Shown: piece after piece, positions 37,485 through 45,981 of the stretch
How the letters are laid out: each line of letters opens with the position of its first letter
How positions within the stretch are numbered: position 1 is the stretch's first letter
From: an uncultured Mycoplasmatota bacterium
GTDB taxonomy: Bacteria; Bacillota_I; Bacilli_A; RF39; UBA660
DNA: 64,000 nucleotides
Assembly: GCA_900551525.1 (NCBI GenBank)
Contig: URWD01000002.1
Coordinates: 1 to 64,000 of the forward strand
Direction of reading: 5' to 3'
Translations under genes and position numbers: made by a program
Notes under the pieces: model-generated
Seen by the model: only the letters and a program-made list of their open reading frames with translations
Told to the model about the DNA's origin: nothing
Databases searched by the model: none

Positions 37485-37862
37485 ATGAATCAAGTAATAT
37501 TAGTTGGAAGATTATCTCAAGACCCTGAATATGAAATAACGGAAACTGGTAAAAAAAGAACTATAATAAATATTGCTGTAACTAGAGGTTTTAAAAATTC
37601 TGAAGGAAAATATGAAACAGATTTTATCAGATGTGTTCTTTGGAATGGTATGGCATCAGCCACAAAAGATTATTGCCATACTGGAGATACAATTGGCATC
37701 AAAGGTCGTGTACAAAATAGTAGTTATGTAAATGATCAAAATGAAACAAAATATATCACAGAAATAATTGCAGAAAGAATATCATTTATAGCATCATCAA
37801 ATAAAAATCGTGGACTTCGTGAAGTTTCAGATGAAGATGATGCAATCATTGAATGTTTCTAA
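37485..37862 (+). CDS. ssb: Single-stranded DNA-binding protein, short form
   Basis: 125 residues. OB-fold with MNQVILVGRLSQDPE start, INIAVTRGFKN and IKGRVQNSSY strands. The disordered C-terminal linker is nearly absent and the tip reads DEDDAIIECF rather than the usual DDDIPF. The acidic residues and final Phe remain, but Cys replaces Pro. AAAGGAGG RBS. Confidence 0.88.
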   Translation: MNQVILVGRLSQDPEYEITETGKKRTIINIAVTRGFKNSEGKYETDFIRCVLWNGMASATKDYCHTGDTIGIKGRVQNSSYVNDQNETKYITEIIAERISFIASSNKNRGLREVSDEDDAIIECF

Positions 37863-37908
37863 CATCTTCTTTTTTCAAAGGCATATACTTAACTAAGGTG
37901 ATTTTAAA

Positions 37909-38685
37909 TTGAAACATTTTCGAAATATTGGCATTCTTGCTATTGCAGCCTTTAGTTTTATTTACACAGAAAAAATAGCTAATTTAACACTTGAAAATAG
38001 TGAAATTTATCAAAAGATTAAGAGTGAAGAAGGAGAGTTTAATGAAGCATTTGTAAATGCAGAAATTACTGATAAGTATATAACTCCGGGATTAAATGGC
38101 AAAGTAGTAAACATCAAAAATAGTTTCTATAACATGAAAGATTTAAATGCCTTCAATTCCTATTATTTAATTTTTGATACATCTTACCCCGAAGTTACAC
38201 TTGAAAATAATAAAGATAAAATAGTAAACAAAGGCAATCGTTACAAAAAAAGTGTTTCTTTCATATTAGAATATGATAAAGAATTAATAAATTACTTTAA
38301 AGAAAATAATATTGAAGCAAGCATACTTGTTACTATGGACAATTTTAATAAAAATGAAAATTTAGAGCAAATCAATAATGAGGTAAATAAATATAAAGAC
38401 TTAGAAGCACTAATAAATAAGTATAGTAATAATACTCATATCTGCTATGTAACAAATAAAAATGAAAAAATATGTCGTAAAAACCAAAAATACTTGGTAA
38501 AAACTGATAAAATATTAAACAATAACACTTTCATAACTCTTAAAAATTCGATTGAATCAGGTGACATATACTATGTAGAAAAAAATGCAGATGTTAAAAA
38601 TATTAAGATATTAATTAATAGTATTATTTATAAAGATTTAGACATTATTTCTTTAAGTAGGATGCTAAGTGAAGAAAGAGATTGA
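37909..38685 (+). CDS. Exported polysaccharide-deacetylase-like protein, probably degenerate
   Basis: 258 residues from TTG 37909 (AAGGTG eight bases upstream). Signal-like N-terminus. ITPGLNGKVVNIKNSFYNM and SVSFILEYDKELINYFKENN recall the regions flanking the NodB domain in Firmicute polysaccharide deacetylases, and the end (SGDIYYVE...DIISLSRMLSE) recalls the end of that fold. The catalytic TFDDG motif is not seen, so activity is doubtful. The family call is tentative. Confidence 0.5.
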   Translation: MKHFRNIGILAIAAFSFIYTEKIANLTLENSEIYQKIKSEEGEFNEAFVNAEITDKYITPGLNGKVVNIKNSFYNMKDLNAFNSYYLIFDTSYPEVTLENNKDKIVNKGNRYKKSVSFILEYDKELINYFKENNIEASILVTMDNFNKNENLEQINNEVNKYKDLEALINKYSNNTHICYVTNKNEKICRKNQKYLVKTDKILNNNTFITLKNSIESGDIYYVEKNADVKNIKILINSIIYKDLDIISLSRMLSEERD

Positions 38686-38710
38686 TTTAATTTAAGTTTT
38701 TTGGTATAAT
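38682..38710 (+). promoter_or_regulatory. Promoter of the RNase J gene
   Basis: TTGATT (38682-38687), 17-base spacer, TGG then TATAAT (38705-38710), overlapping the end of the upstream gene. Confidence 0.72.
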
Positions 38711-38755
38711 TTATTTACCGAAGAACTTATTTTTTTTAAATGAAGGTGATAATAT

Positions 38756-40390
38756 ATGAGTAAAATAAAGATTTTTGGTTTGGGAGGACTTTCTGAAAGT
38801 GGAAAGAATTCCTATGTAATTGAAGTGGATGACGAAATATATGTTTTTGATGCCGGAATAAAATTTGCTAGTGGAAATTTACTAGGAATTGATTACATTA
38901 TGCCTGATTTTAGTTATCTAGTTAAAAATAAAAAAAGAATTAAAGGTTTATTTATAACCCATGGACATCCAGAAAATATGGGAGCTGTCCGTGACCTTTT
39001 AAAAGATATTCCATCGTTAAAAGTATATGCCACAAAATATACTAAATTTGAACTTATGGAAGATGGCGTAAATGAAAATAATATTGAATTAATTAAACCA
39101 CACAAGAAAATTAATTTTGGTAATGTTTCTATATTTCCAATTTCTGTTTCACATTCTGTACCAGATGCAGTTATGTATGTTGTAAATACTAAAGATGGAG
39201 CAATATGTTATACTGGAGATTTCATTATTGACCCAAGTATGCAAGGTGCTTATGATATGGATATAGGTAAAATTGCCTATATTGGTAAACAAGGAGTATT
39301 ATGTTTATTATGTGAATCTTCTTTTGCAGAAAAAAATGGTCATACATCTCCGAAACACAGACTTGTAAGCTTTTTTGAAGATGTCATAAAACATCATGAC
39401 AAAAGAATTATTTTTTCTGTATTGCCAACACATTTATATACAATATCTGAAATATTTGAAGCTGCAGCAAATTCGCATCGTAAGATAGTTTTAATGGGAA
39501 AAAGACTTCAAAATGTATTAAATTTTGCAAGTAAAGAAGGCTACATGCATTATAATGAAGAATTACTAGGGGATTTATCAAATATTAATGATGATAATGC
39601 CATTCTTTTAGTAATGGATGATAGAACAACGCCTTATGCTAACATGAATAAAATTCTAAACGGCTACGATAAATTTATTACACTAAAACCAACAGACACA
39701 ATAGTTTTCGCAGAACCACGTTATGACAGTACTGAAAAAGTTTTAGTAAAACTTCAAAATGAACTTGCTAAATTTGGCTGCAATATTGAAACTATTGATA
39801 AAGAAAAAGAAATACTACATCATGCATCACGTGAAGATTTAATGCTAATGATTAAGCTAATAAATCCGAAATTCTATATGCCAGTAAAAGGTGAATATCG
39901 TTACATGGTAAATAATGCTAATCTAGCAAGTAACTTAGGAATTCCAGATAGTAACATTTTACTTAAACAAAATGGAGATGTTGTGACATTTGAAAATGGT
40001 AAACTTATAGATAACTTTGCCAGAATTAAAGTAGATGATGTTTTAATAGATGGAACAAGTAATGATGATATTGGGGATTTAGTTATCAAAGATAGAGAAA
40101 TGCTTTCGGAAAATGGTATAGTACTAATTAGTGCCACAGTTGACAAGAAAGATAAAGTTCTACTTGTGGGTCCAGAAGTTACAACCCGTGGATTTATCTA
40201 TGTTAAAGATTCTGCAGACATGATTAAAGAGATAAAAGTAATATGTGAAGCCATTATTAATAGAAATATAACTCCAAAATACATTGATTTTAATCAAATA
40301 AAAGTTGAAATAAGAGAAGAACTAAGTAGATACTTATATGAACAAACAGAATGTAAACCAATGATAATTGCGGTTGTTCAAGAAGTATAA
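38756..40390 (+). CDS. rnj: Ribonuclease J family protein with altered catalytic motif (J2-like)
   Basis: 544 residues; metallo-beta-lactamase and beta-CASP domains plus C-terminal domain, full family length. Retained: H69 and H71, H133 (SHSVPD), D155 (YTGDF), H356-A-S. Changed: the HGHEDHIGG motif reads H69-G-H-P-E-N74, losing Asp and His, and PVHGEYR reads P376-V-K-G379. Similar losses are known in RNase J2, the weakly active partner of J1 in Bacilli. This is therefore probably the J2-type subunit, with J1 elsewhere in the genome. It would act in mRNA decay and 5'-end processing. Confidence 0.85.
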   Translation: MSKIKIFGLGGLSESGKNSYVIEVDDEIYVFDAGIKFASGNLLGIDYIMPDFSYLVKNKKRIKGLFITHGHPENMGAVRDLLKDIPSLKVYATKYTKFELMEDGVNENNIELIKPHKKINFGNVSIFPISVSHSVPDAVMYVVNTKDGAICYTGDFIIDPSMQGAYDMDIGKIAYIGKQGVLCLLCESSFAEKNGHTSPKHRLVSFFEDVIKHHDKRIIFSVLPTHLYTISEIFEAAANSHRKIVLMGKRLQNVLNFASKEGYMHYNEELLGDLSNINDDNAILLVMDDRTTPYANMNKILNGYDKFITLKPTDTIVFAEPRYDSTEKVLVKLQNELAKFGCNIETIDKEKEILHHASREDLMLMIKLINPKFYMPVKGEYRYMVNNANLASNLGIPDSNILLKQNGDVVTFENGKLIDNFARIKVDDVLIDGTSNDDIGDLVIKDREMLSENGIVLISATVDKKDKVLLVGPEVTTRGFIYVKDSADMIKEIKVICEAIINRNITPKYIDFNQIKVEIREELSRYLYEQTECKPMIIAVVQEV

Positions 40391-40396
40391 TTTATA

Positions 40397-40429
40397 AAAA
40401 ATCACTCATACTATAAATGGGTGATTTTT
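40397..40429 (+). promoter_or_regulatory. Hairpin that covers the Shine-Dalgarno of the next gene
   Basis: A 13-bp stem with one G-U pair (40397-40409 with 40417-40429), loop ACTATAA. Its 3' arm contains GGGTGA, the only plausible ribosome binding site for the ATG at 40432. It ends in five Ts then A, so it could be a terminator for the RNase J gene, a translation block for read-through transcripts, or both. Confidence 0.6.
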
Positions 40430-40431
40430 AA

Positions 40432-40848
40432 ATGAATGATGTAGAAGCATTAAATGAACTATATAAAGTAGTTACAATGGGAATAATAGGAATTGATGAA
40501 GTAAAAGGGCATATCGAGGATAAAGCATTAGCAAAAACTATGAGTGATGCCAAGAAAAAATACATGGTAAATAAAATGGATATTACAAACATGTTAAAAG
40601 AACTTGGTGAAGAGCCAACAGAAATAAACATAATCATCAAAATGTTTAATGAAATTTATACAGGAATAGAATTAATTAAGTGTGATGATGCAAAAATAGC
40701 AAAAATGTTAACTGAAGGAACTAATAAAGGCATTATCAAAGTTGAAGAAATACTGAACTCTGAAACTGATAAAAAAGTAACTGAACTTGCTGAAGAATTA
40801 TTAGAACTTTTAGAATTTCAAATTAAATCATGGAAATCATATCTTTGA
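40432..40848 (+). CDS. Four-helix-bundle (ferritin-like) protein, unknown function
   Basis: 138 residues, four predicted amphipathic helices, no signal or TM. The pattern (VEALNELYKVVTMGI, then DALAKTMSDAKKKY-like helices and a final ELLEFQIKSWKSYL) resembles small DUF2383/ferritin-like proteins, but no clear metal ligands are seen. The start follows directly on the SD-covering hairpin. Function unknown. Confidence 0.6.
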   Translation: MNDVEALNELYKVVTMGIIGIDEVKGHIEDKALAKTMSDAKKKYMVNKMDITNMLKELGEEPTEINIIIKMFNEIYTGIELIKCDDAKIAKMLTEGTNKGIIKVEEILNSETDKKVTELAEELLELLEFQIKSWKSYL

Positions 40849-40874
40849 TATTTTTAGTATAAAATTTTAACCTC

Positions 40875-40903
40875 TTGACAATAATTAAAAAAAGTTATAT
40901 TAT
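40875..40903 (+). promoter_or_regulatory. Promoter of the 40927 gene
   Basis: Consensus TTGACA (40875-40880), 17-base spacer, TATTAT (40898-40903), then GAGGGG before ATG 40927. Confidence 0.75.
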
Positions 40904-40926
40904 ATCTAGGCATTCGAGGGGAAATT

Positions 40927-41502
40927 ATGATTAAAAATAATATTGAAGAAAAAAATAGTAAAAGAAAAGAAGAAATTGACCAGATAATAGGTAATTTAGA
41001 ACTTGTCCAAAATGATTTAAAGGTACTATTATTAGAAGAGGATACAAAATTATCAATAGAAAAAGGTAGATTATCTGAGCTTAGTTCATTATCAACAAAA
41101 CTCAGAAATAAAAAAGACAGAGGAACAAATGATTTTTTAATGAGCACAACAATTTTTTTATCGATAGTATTAATGCAAGCTATAACTTCACTTGGAACTT
41201 TGTTTTATTTAGTTTTAGTTATCTATTTATTAAAAGTTCCTAAATTCATAAAGTTATACAAAATGATAAAAAATAAGGATATTGAGAATTTAGAAAATGC
41301 TAAAAGTGATATTAAAAATAAAATAGATGAGTCTTTATATTACAAAAGAATGTTAGAACAAAGGATTCGAAAAACACAATATAAAATTGAAGAAATGGCA
41401 GTTGAAAAAAGTGTTTTAGATGACATTAATTTTTATTTTGAAAATCAAGAAGAAATTAAATGTGATAGAGAATTTAATCTTCAAAGAACAAGACAAATGT
41501 AA
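40927..41502 (+). CDS. Coiled-coil membrane protein, unknown function
   Basis: 191 residues. N-terminal coiled coil (about 1-60), a hydrophobic hairpin of one or two TM helices (about 75-103), then a second coiled coil (about 110-170). No signal peptide. No family recognised. Single gene with a consensus promoter. Confidence 0.6.
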   Translation: MIKNNIEEKNSKRKEEIDQIIGNLELVQNDLKVLLLEEDTKLSIEKGRLSELSSLSTKLRNKKDRGTNDFLMSTTIFLSIVLMQAITSLGTLFYLVLVIYLLKVPKFIKLYKMIKNKDIENLENAKSDIKNKIDESLYYKRMLEQRIRKTQYKIEEMAVEKSVLDDINFYFENQEEIKCDREFNLQRTRQM

Positions 41503-41630
41503 GTTTTTATTTTCATACTTGTTATGGCACAAAAAAGTATTGGAATAGATATATTATCAAATACTTTAAAAAATGAAGTTGTACCATATTGTTTAAGTAG
41601 AAAATTAATAAAATGAGCAAAAAAATATTA

Positions 41631-41659
41631 AAAAAGATAGATTAATCTATCTTTTTTTT
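41631..41659 (+). terminator. Terminator upstream of ackA
   Basis: AAAAAGATAGAT pairs with ATCTATCTTTTT across a very short loop, with eight Ts at the end. A TATAAT box for ackA follows directly at 41661-41666. The stretch 41503-41630 holds no gene I can support. Confidence 0.75.
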
Positions 41660-41685
41660 GTATAATAGAAGAAGAGGTGAAAGAA

Positions 41686-42873
41686 ATGAAAATATTAGCA
41701 GTAAATGCAGGTAGTTCATCATTAAAATTTACATTAATTGAATTACCAGAAAAAAATGTCGTAGCAAGTGGATTGTTCGAAAAAATAGGTATAAATGGTT
41801 CTTGTTATACAATTAAATATAATGGAGAAAAAGTTAAAAAAGAAGTAAATTTAGTAGATCATTCAGTTGCTGTAAGAATATTAATGGAAGAACTTATTAA
41901 TATGGGAATAATAAGTTCATTAGATGAAATTGAAGGAGTAGGACATCGTATGGTTCATGGTGGACAAGAATTCACAGAATCAGTTGTATTAACAGAAGAT
42001 GTTCTAGCTAGAGTTGCTAAATATAATGAATTAGCACCACTTCATAATCCAGCCAATATCATGGGAGTAAAAGCTTTCATGAAGGCATTACCAAATACAA
42101 TTCAAGTTGGTGTATTTGATACAGCATTCCATACAACAATGAAAGAAGCTGAATATTTATATCCAGTTCCATATGAATGGTATGAAAAATATGGTGTTAG
42201 AAAATATGGTTTCCATGGTACAAGTCATAGATTCATTAACAAAACAATTAGTGAATATTTTGGTAGAAATGATTTAAAAGTTATCTCTTGTCACATTGGT
42301 AATGGTGGTTCTATAACAGCTATTGATTCTGGAAAAGTAGTTGATACTTCTATGGGATTTACACCACTTGCAGGTATAATGATGGGAACTCGTAGTGGTG
42401 ATATTGATGCATCAATGTTATCATACTTAGAAGGCAAAACTGGTAAATCACTTGAAGAACTTACAAATGACTTAAATAAAAAGAGTGGACTTTTAGGTGT
42501 AAGTGGAGTAAGTAGTGATTCAAGAGACGTTGAAATGGCTGCTGATGAAGGAAATGAAAGAGCAATATTAGCTCAAGAAATGTATGCTAAAAAGATAGCT
42601 AATTATATAGCAATGTATAACAATTTACTTGGTGGAGCAGATGTAATTACTCTAACTGCAGGTGTTGGTGAAAACAGTAAAACAATGCGTAAATCAATCA
42701 TTGAAAAAATAGCATCTCTAGGTGTTAAAATAGATGATGAAAAAAATGATTTTCGTGGAGAATTCCGTCTTATTTCAACAGATGACTCAAAAATTCCAGT
42801 ATATGTTGTTCCAACAGATGAAGAATTAATGATTGCTATGGATACTATGGAATTAAAGAATAAAAATAACTAA
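41686..42873 (+). CDS. ackA: Acetate kinase
   Basis: 395 residues from ATG 41686 (MKILAVNAGSSSLKFTL), with GAGGTG upstream; an in-frame GTG at 41677 overlaps that RBS. Signatures: NAGSSSLKF, GVFDTAFHTTM, YGFHGTSHRF, GGSITAI, GTRSGDIDASML. It converts acetyl phosphate and ADP to acetate and ATP, the energy step of acetate fermentation. No pta gene is next to it. Confidence 0.97.
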   Translation: MKILAVNAGSSSLKFTLIELPEKNVVASGLFEKIGINGSCYTIKYNGEKVKKEVNLVDHSVAVRILMEELINMGIISSLDEIEGVGHRMVHGGQEFTESVVLTEDVLARVAKYNELAPLHNPANIMGVKAFMKALPNTIQVGVFDTAFHTTMKEAEYLYPVPYEWYEKYGVRKYGFHGTSHRFINKTISEYFGRNDLKVISCHIGNGGSITAIDSGKVVDTSMGFTPLAGIMMGTRSGDIDASMLSYLEGKTGKSLEELTNDLNKKSGLLGVSGVSSDSRDVEMAADEGNERAILAQEMYAKKIANYIAMYNNLLGGADVITLTAGVGENSKTMRKSIIEKIASLGVKIDDEKNDFRGEFRLISTDDSKIPVYVVPTDEELMIAMDTMELKNKNN

Positions 42874-42890
42874 TTAGAAAGAGTGATAAA

Positions 42891-43856
42891 ATGAAGGAAA
42901 TGTACAAAAAAATAATTAAGATAATCAAAAAATATGACAAAATAGTACTGGCACGTCATATTAGTCCCGATCCAGATGCTATAGCTAGTCAAATAGCTTT
43001 AAGGGATTCAATTAAATTAACATTTCCGAATAAAGAAGTATATGCAGTAGGTGCAGGAGTTCATAAATTTAAATATTTAGGAGCTCTTGACAAACCTGAT
43101 TTAAGTACTTTAAATAATTCTTTATTAATTGTACTTGATGTTCCGAACTTTTATAGGGTGGATGGTATAAATGGATTAGAATACGATGCTATTTTAAAAA
43201 TTGACCATCATCCAGCAGAAGATATCGTTGGTGATGTTGACTGGACTGACTCAACTAAATCTAGTACATGTGAAATGATTGCAGAACTTCTTCTTTATAG
43301 TCCACTTGCCATGGATACCAAAATTGCTGAAGATTTATATGTAGGAATGGTTTTTGACAGTGATAGATTTTTACTACCAAACACAAGCGCTGAAACTTTA
43401 AAAACAGCATACGAACTTGTTAAAACAAGCAATATCAATTTTGTAAATCTTTATGACAATTTATATGAAAGAAGCATAAATGAAGAAAAGTTCCGTGCAT
43501 ATCTCATAAACAATATAGAAATAACTGAAAATAGATTTGGTTTTATCTTTGTTCCAAGTGAAGACTTAAAGAAATTTAATGTTGAACCAACAAGTGTATC
43601 AAATCAAGTTAATGATTTCTATTTTATTAAAGAACTTATGTGTTGGATGTTCGTAGTATACGATGAAAGAAATGATATTTATAAAGCAAATATCAGAAGT
43701 CGTGGACCAGTTATCAACGAAGTGGCAACAAAATATAATGGGGGAGGACATAAATTTGCATCTGGATGTCGAACTAGTGATTATAAAGTAATTGAAGCTT
43801 TAGCTAAAGATTTAGATGCAACATGTAAAAAGTATAATGATGAAGAAAATATCTAA
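42891..43856 (+). CDS. nrnA: DHH/DHHA1 phosphoesterase, NrnA-like (oligoribonuclease / pAp phosphatase)
   Basis: 321 residues. DHH domain motifs: RHISPDPDAIASQIAL, LDVPN, KIDHHP; the DHHA1 domain ends with GGGHKFASGCR. NrnA degrades short RNA oligonucleotides and dephosphorylates 3'-phosphoadenosine-5'-phosphate. It overlaps recX by about 20 bases. Confidence 0.9.
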   Translation: MKEMYKKIIKIIKKYDKIVLARHISPDPDAIASQIALRDSIKLTFPNKEVYAVGAGVHKFKYLGALDKPDLSTLNNSLLIVLDVPNFYRVDGINGLEYDAILKIDHHPAEDIVGDVDWTDSTKSSTCEMIAELLLYSPLAMDTKIAEDLYVGMVFDSDRFLLPNTSAETLKTAYELVKTSNINFVNLYDNLYERSINEEKFRAYLINNIEITENRFGFIFVPSEDLKKFNVEPTSVSNQVNDFYFIKELMCWMFVVYDERNDIYKANIRSRGPVINEVATKYNGGGHKFASGCRTSDYKVIEALAKDLDATCKKYNDEENI

Positions 43857-44604
43857 TATAAAAAAGAAAAATAACAAATATATAATAACTCTAGGTGATA
43901 AAACTCAGCTAGAGTTTTATAGTGATACATTAATTAAATATAATTTATTAAAACCTAGAGAACTATCTGATATAGAGTTTAAGGAAATTATAAATTATAA
44001 TAATTATTATGAAGCTTTCAATAAGTCATTAAAACTCATTAGTAATAAACAAAGAACAAAAAAAGAATTAGAAAATAAATTAAAAGATTATTCTAAAGAA
44101 ACAATAGGTAAAGTAATTAAAAAGTTAGAAGAACTAGATTATTTAAATGAACAAAATTACATAAGAAGTTATATCAACGATCAAATAAATCTAGGAATAA
44201 AAGGTCCAAACTATATAAAAAGAGAATTGGAAAAATTAAAGTTAAATTCATTATATATAAACGAATCCATCGTTAGTATAGATGAGTCTATTTGGAAAGA
44301 AAAAATAGAAAAAATTATAAATAAGAAAATAAAAGCTAATAAAAATTTAAGTAGGAATAATCTTATTTTAAAACTTAAAAGTTATTTAATATCACTAGGT
44401 TATAAATCTAGTATGGTAGTAGAAATGCTCAATTTAGTAGATTTCGAAGAAAATAATTCTATATTAGAAAAAGAATATCAAAAAGAATATAAGAAATTAA
44501 ATAAAAAATATAATGGGAAAGAATTAGAAAATAAAATAAAGTATAACCTTTATAAAAAAGGCTTTTCTTTAAATGATATAGATAAAATTCAAAACAAATA
44601 CTAG
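43837..44604 (+). CDS. recX: Regulatory protein RecX
   Basis: About 255 residues. Start is ambiguous: tandem ATGs at 43837 and 43840 lie inside the end of nrnA with only a weak ribosome binding site, and an ATG at 43816 is also in frame. Helical three-repeat RecX pattern: SLKLISNKQRTKKELENKL, LEELDYLNEQNYIRSYI, GPNYIKRELEK. RecX modulates RecA filaments. Confidence 0.85.
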   Translation: MMKKISNIKKKNNKYIITLGDKTQLEFYSDTLIKYNLLKPRELSDIEFKEIINYNNYYEAFNKSLKLISNKQRTKKELENKLKDYSKETIGKVIKKLEELDYLNEQNYIRSYINDQINLGIKGPNYIKRELEKLKLNSLYINESIVSIDESIWKEKIEKIINKKIKANKNLSRNNLILKLKSYLISLGYKSSMVVEMLNLVDFEENNSILEKEYQKEYKKLNKKYNGKELENKIKYNLYKKGFSLNDIDKIQNKY

Positions 44605-44621
44605 ATTATCACCAAAATAAT

Positions 44622-44630
44622 TGCTATAAT
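44622..44630 (+). promoter_or_regulatory. Extended -10 promoter of the lipoprotein gene pair
   Basis: TGC followed by TATAAT (44625-44630); no good -35. AAGGTGAT lies just before ATG 44656. Confidence 0.55.
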
Positions 44631-44655
44631 AATTGTATAAGATAAGGTGATATTA

Positions 44656-45963
44656 ATGAAGTATATGAAAATAATGATACTTGCAATAACTCTTTTACTA
44701 TTAACCGGATGTGGGTGGAGTGATGTCCAAGATAAGTATGAAGATTTATTAAATCAAAATATTTCTTGTACTTATTATACAGAAGAAAAGAGTGCCTCAG
44801 ACGATTTTTTTGGAGTGGGAACCATGGTATTATCTGCAGATTATAATGGTTTTTATCTAAATTTGAACAATAATAAAAAAATAGTTTTATATGACAATAA
44901 TGGAGAAAATACTTATTTAGACTTTCCAACTCAATATGTTTATATGCAAACAGATTTCAAAGAAAGTTATTTCAAAAAATATCTAGAAAATAATAGCTGT
45001 CCTTCTACAATTTATATTTATATGGGAGGAGATCCTTATTTTTCAGTTAATAGTTGCGATGGAATAGGAGCTTGCAGTTCTTATGTTCTTAAACAAAATC
45101 AAGTAACAGATGAAAATGGTGAAAAGATTGATTGTCACTATCCAAATGCAGTTGCGTGTGCTAAAACATCAACAGAAAATACTAAACCTAAGTATTATTT
45201 AGAGTTTGGTTATTATAAAAAATCAAATGGTACAATATCAAAATATTTTGGTGTTTCATCAGATAAAAACTACAAAAATATGGAAGTTGCTATAGATGAC
45301 GATGAATTGACAGTTTATGAAAATTTATCATTTTTTACGGTTACGTCAGATGCTTCAAAAGAAATATATCTTTCTAACAATAAATTTATTGCCATGGATA
45401 AGTTAATCATAAAACCAACTGTGACAACCAACACAACTTACTTTATTACGGGACCAAATTCAACAAATTATGGAGATTTAGATGAAGTTGGTAACGAGGA
45501 AGTTCCAAACATTGATCCGGACAATTCAGAAATTGAAAATACACCGCAAGAGGATTTGGATATAACAGAAGTTGAAGTATGTGGTGCAGGAACAACATCG
45601 CTTCTTGTATTTCAAGTAATAGGTTATATAATATTAATAATAAAAATATTAGTACCAATTATATTAATAGTACTTGGAAGCATAGATTTAGGAAAAGCAT
45701 CATTAAGTGGAGATGACAAAGCAGTAAAAGAAGCAGCAATTAGCTTCGCTAAAAGAGTATTAATTGGATTAATAATATTCTTCGTACCAACAATATTAGA
45801 TTTCTTTTTAGGACTTGTTGAAGGCACAACTGATGTATCCAGTAAATACCGTGGATGTACAGATTGTGTACTAAATCCAAATAATAGTAGTAAATGTTCT
45901 CCAAAAAAGTTGAATGATAATAACTCTGCCCAAGATGGTGTTTCTACTAGCGGAAAATTTTAG
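44656..45963 (+). CDS. Lipoprotein with two-TM VirB2/T4SS-pilin-like C-terminal domain (family member 3)
   Basis: 435 residues from ATG 44656 (AAGGTGAT upstream; the GTG at 44647 would overlap it). Type II signal with lipobox LLLLTGC (Cys19). The ectodomain (about 20-290) has about eight cysteines and many Tyr/Asn residues. The last 145 residues are the two-TM domain seen at 20541 and 20948: Cys, TM1 with GSIDLGKASLSGDDKAV, TM2 with IFFVPTI, tail CTDCVLNPNNSSKC. The C-terminal 439 bases recur almost unchanged in the next gene. A large exported domain on a pilin-like domain suggests a surface-displayed component of the same apparatus (inference). Confidence 0.65.
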   Translation: MKYMKIMILAITLLLLTGCGWSDVQDKYEDLLNQNISCTYYTEEKSASDDFFGVGTMVLSADYNGFYLNLNNNKKIVLYDNNGENTYLDFPTQYVYMQTDFKESYFKKYLENNSCPSTIYIYMGGDPYFSVNSCDGIGACSSYVLKQNQVTDENGEKIDCHYPNAVACAKTSTENTKPKYYLEFGYYKKSNGTISKYFGVSSDKNYKNMEVAIDDDELTVYENLSFFTVTSDASKEIYLSNNKFIAMDKLIIKPTVTTNTTYFITGPNSTNYGDLDEVGNEEVPNIDPDNSEIENTPQEDLDITEVEVCGAGTTSLLVFQVIGYIILIIKILVPIILIVLGSIDLGKASLSGDDKAVKEAAISFAKRVLIGLIIFFVPTILDFFLGLVEGTTDVSSKYRGCTDCVLNPNNSSKCSPKKLNDNNSAQDGVSTSGKF

Positions 45964-45973
45964 TAAAAGAGGT
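45535..45973 (+). repeat. 439-bp near-identical direct repeat, copy 1
   Basis: Matches 46765-47203 with an offset of exactly 1230 bases and only two differences (45929 C/T and 45947 C/G). It covers the two-TM domain, the stop codon and the first bases of the following RBS region. Confidence 0.97.
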
Positions 45974-45981
45974 GAAATAGA

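Noticed and set aside
41523..41615. A 30-codon ATG-to-TGA reading frame between the coiled-coil gene and ackA
   Set aside because: No ribosome binding site, no recognisable motif, and the length is expected by chance in this composition.
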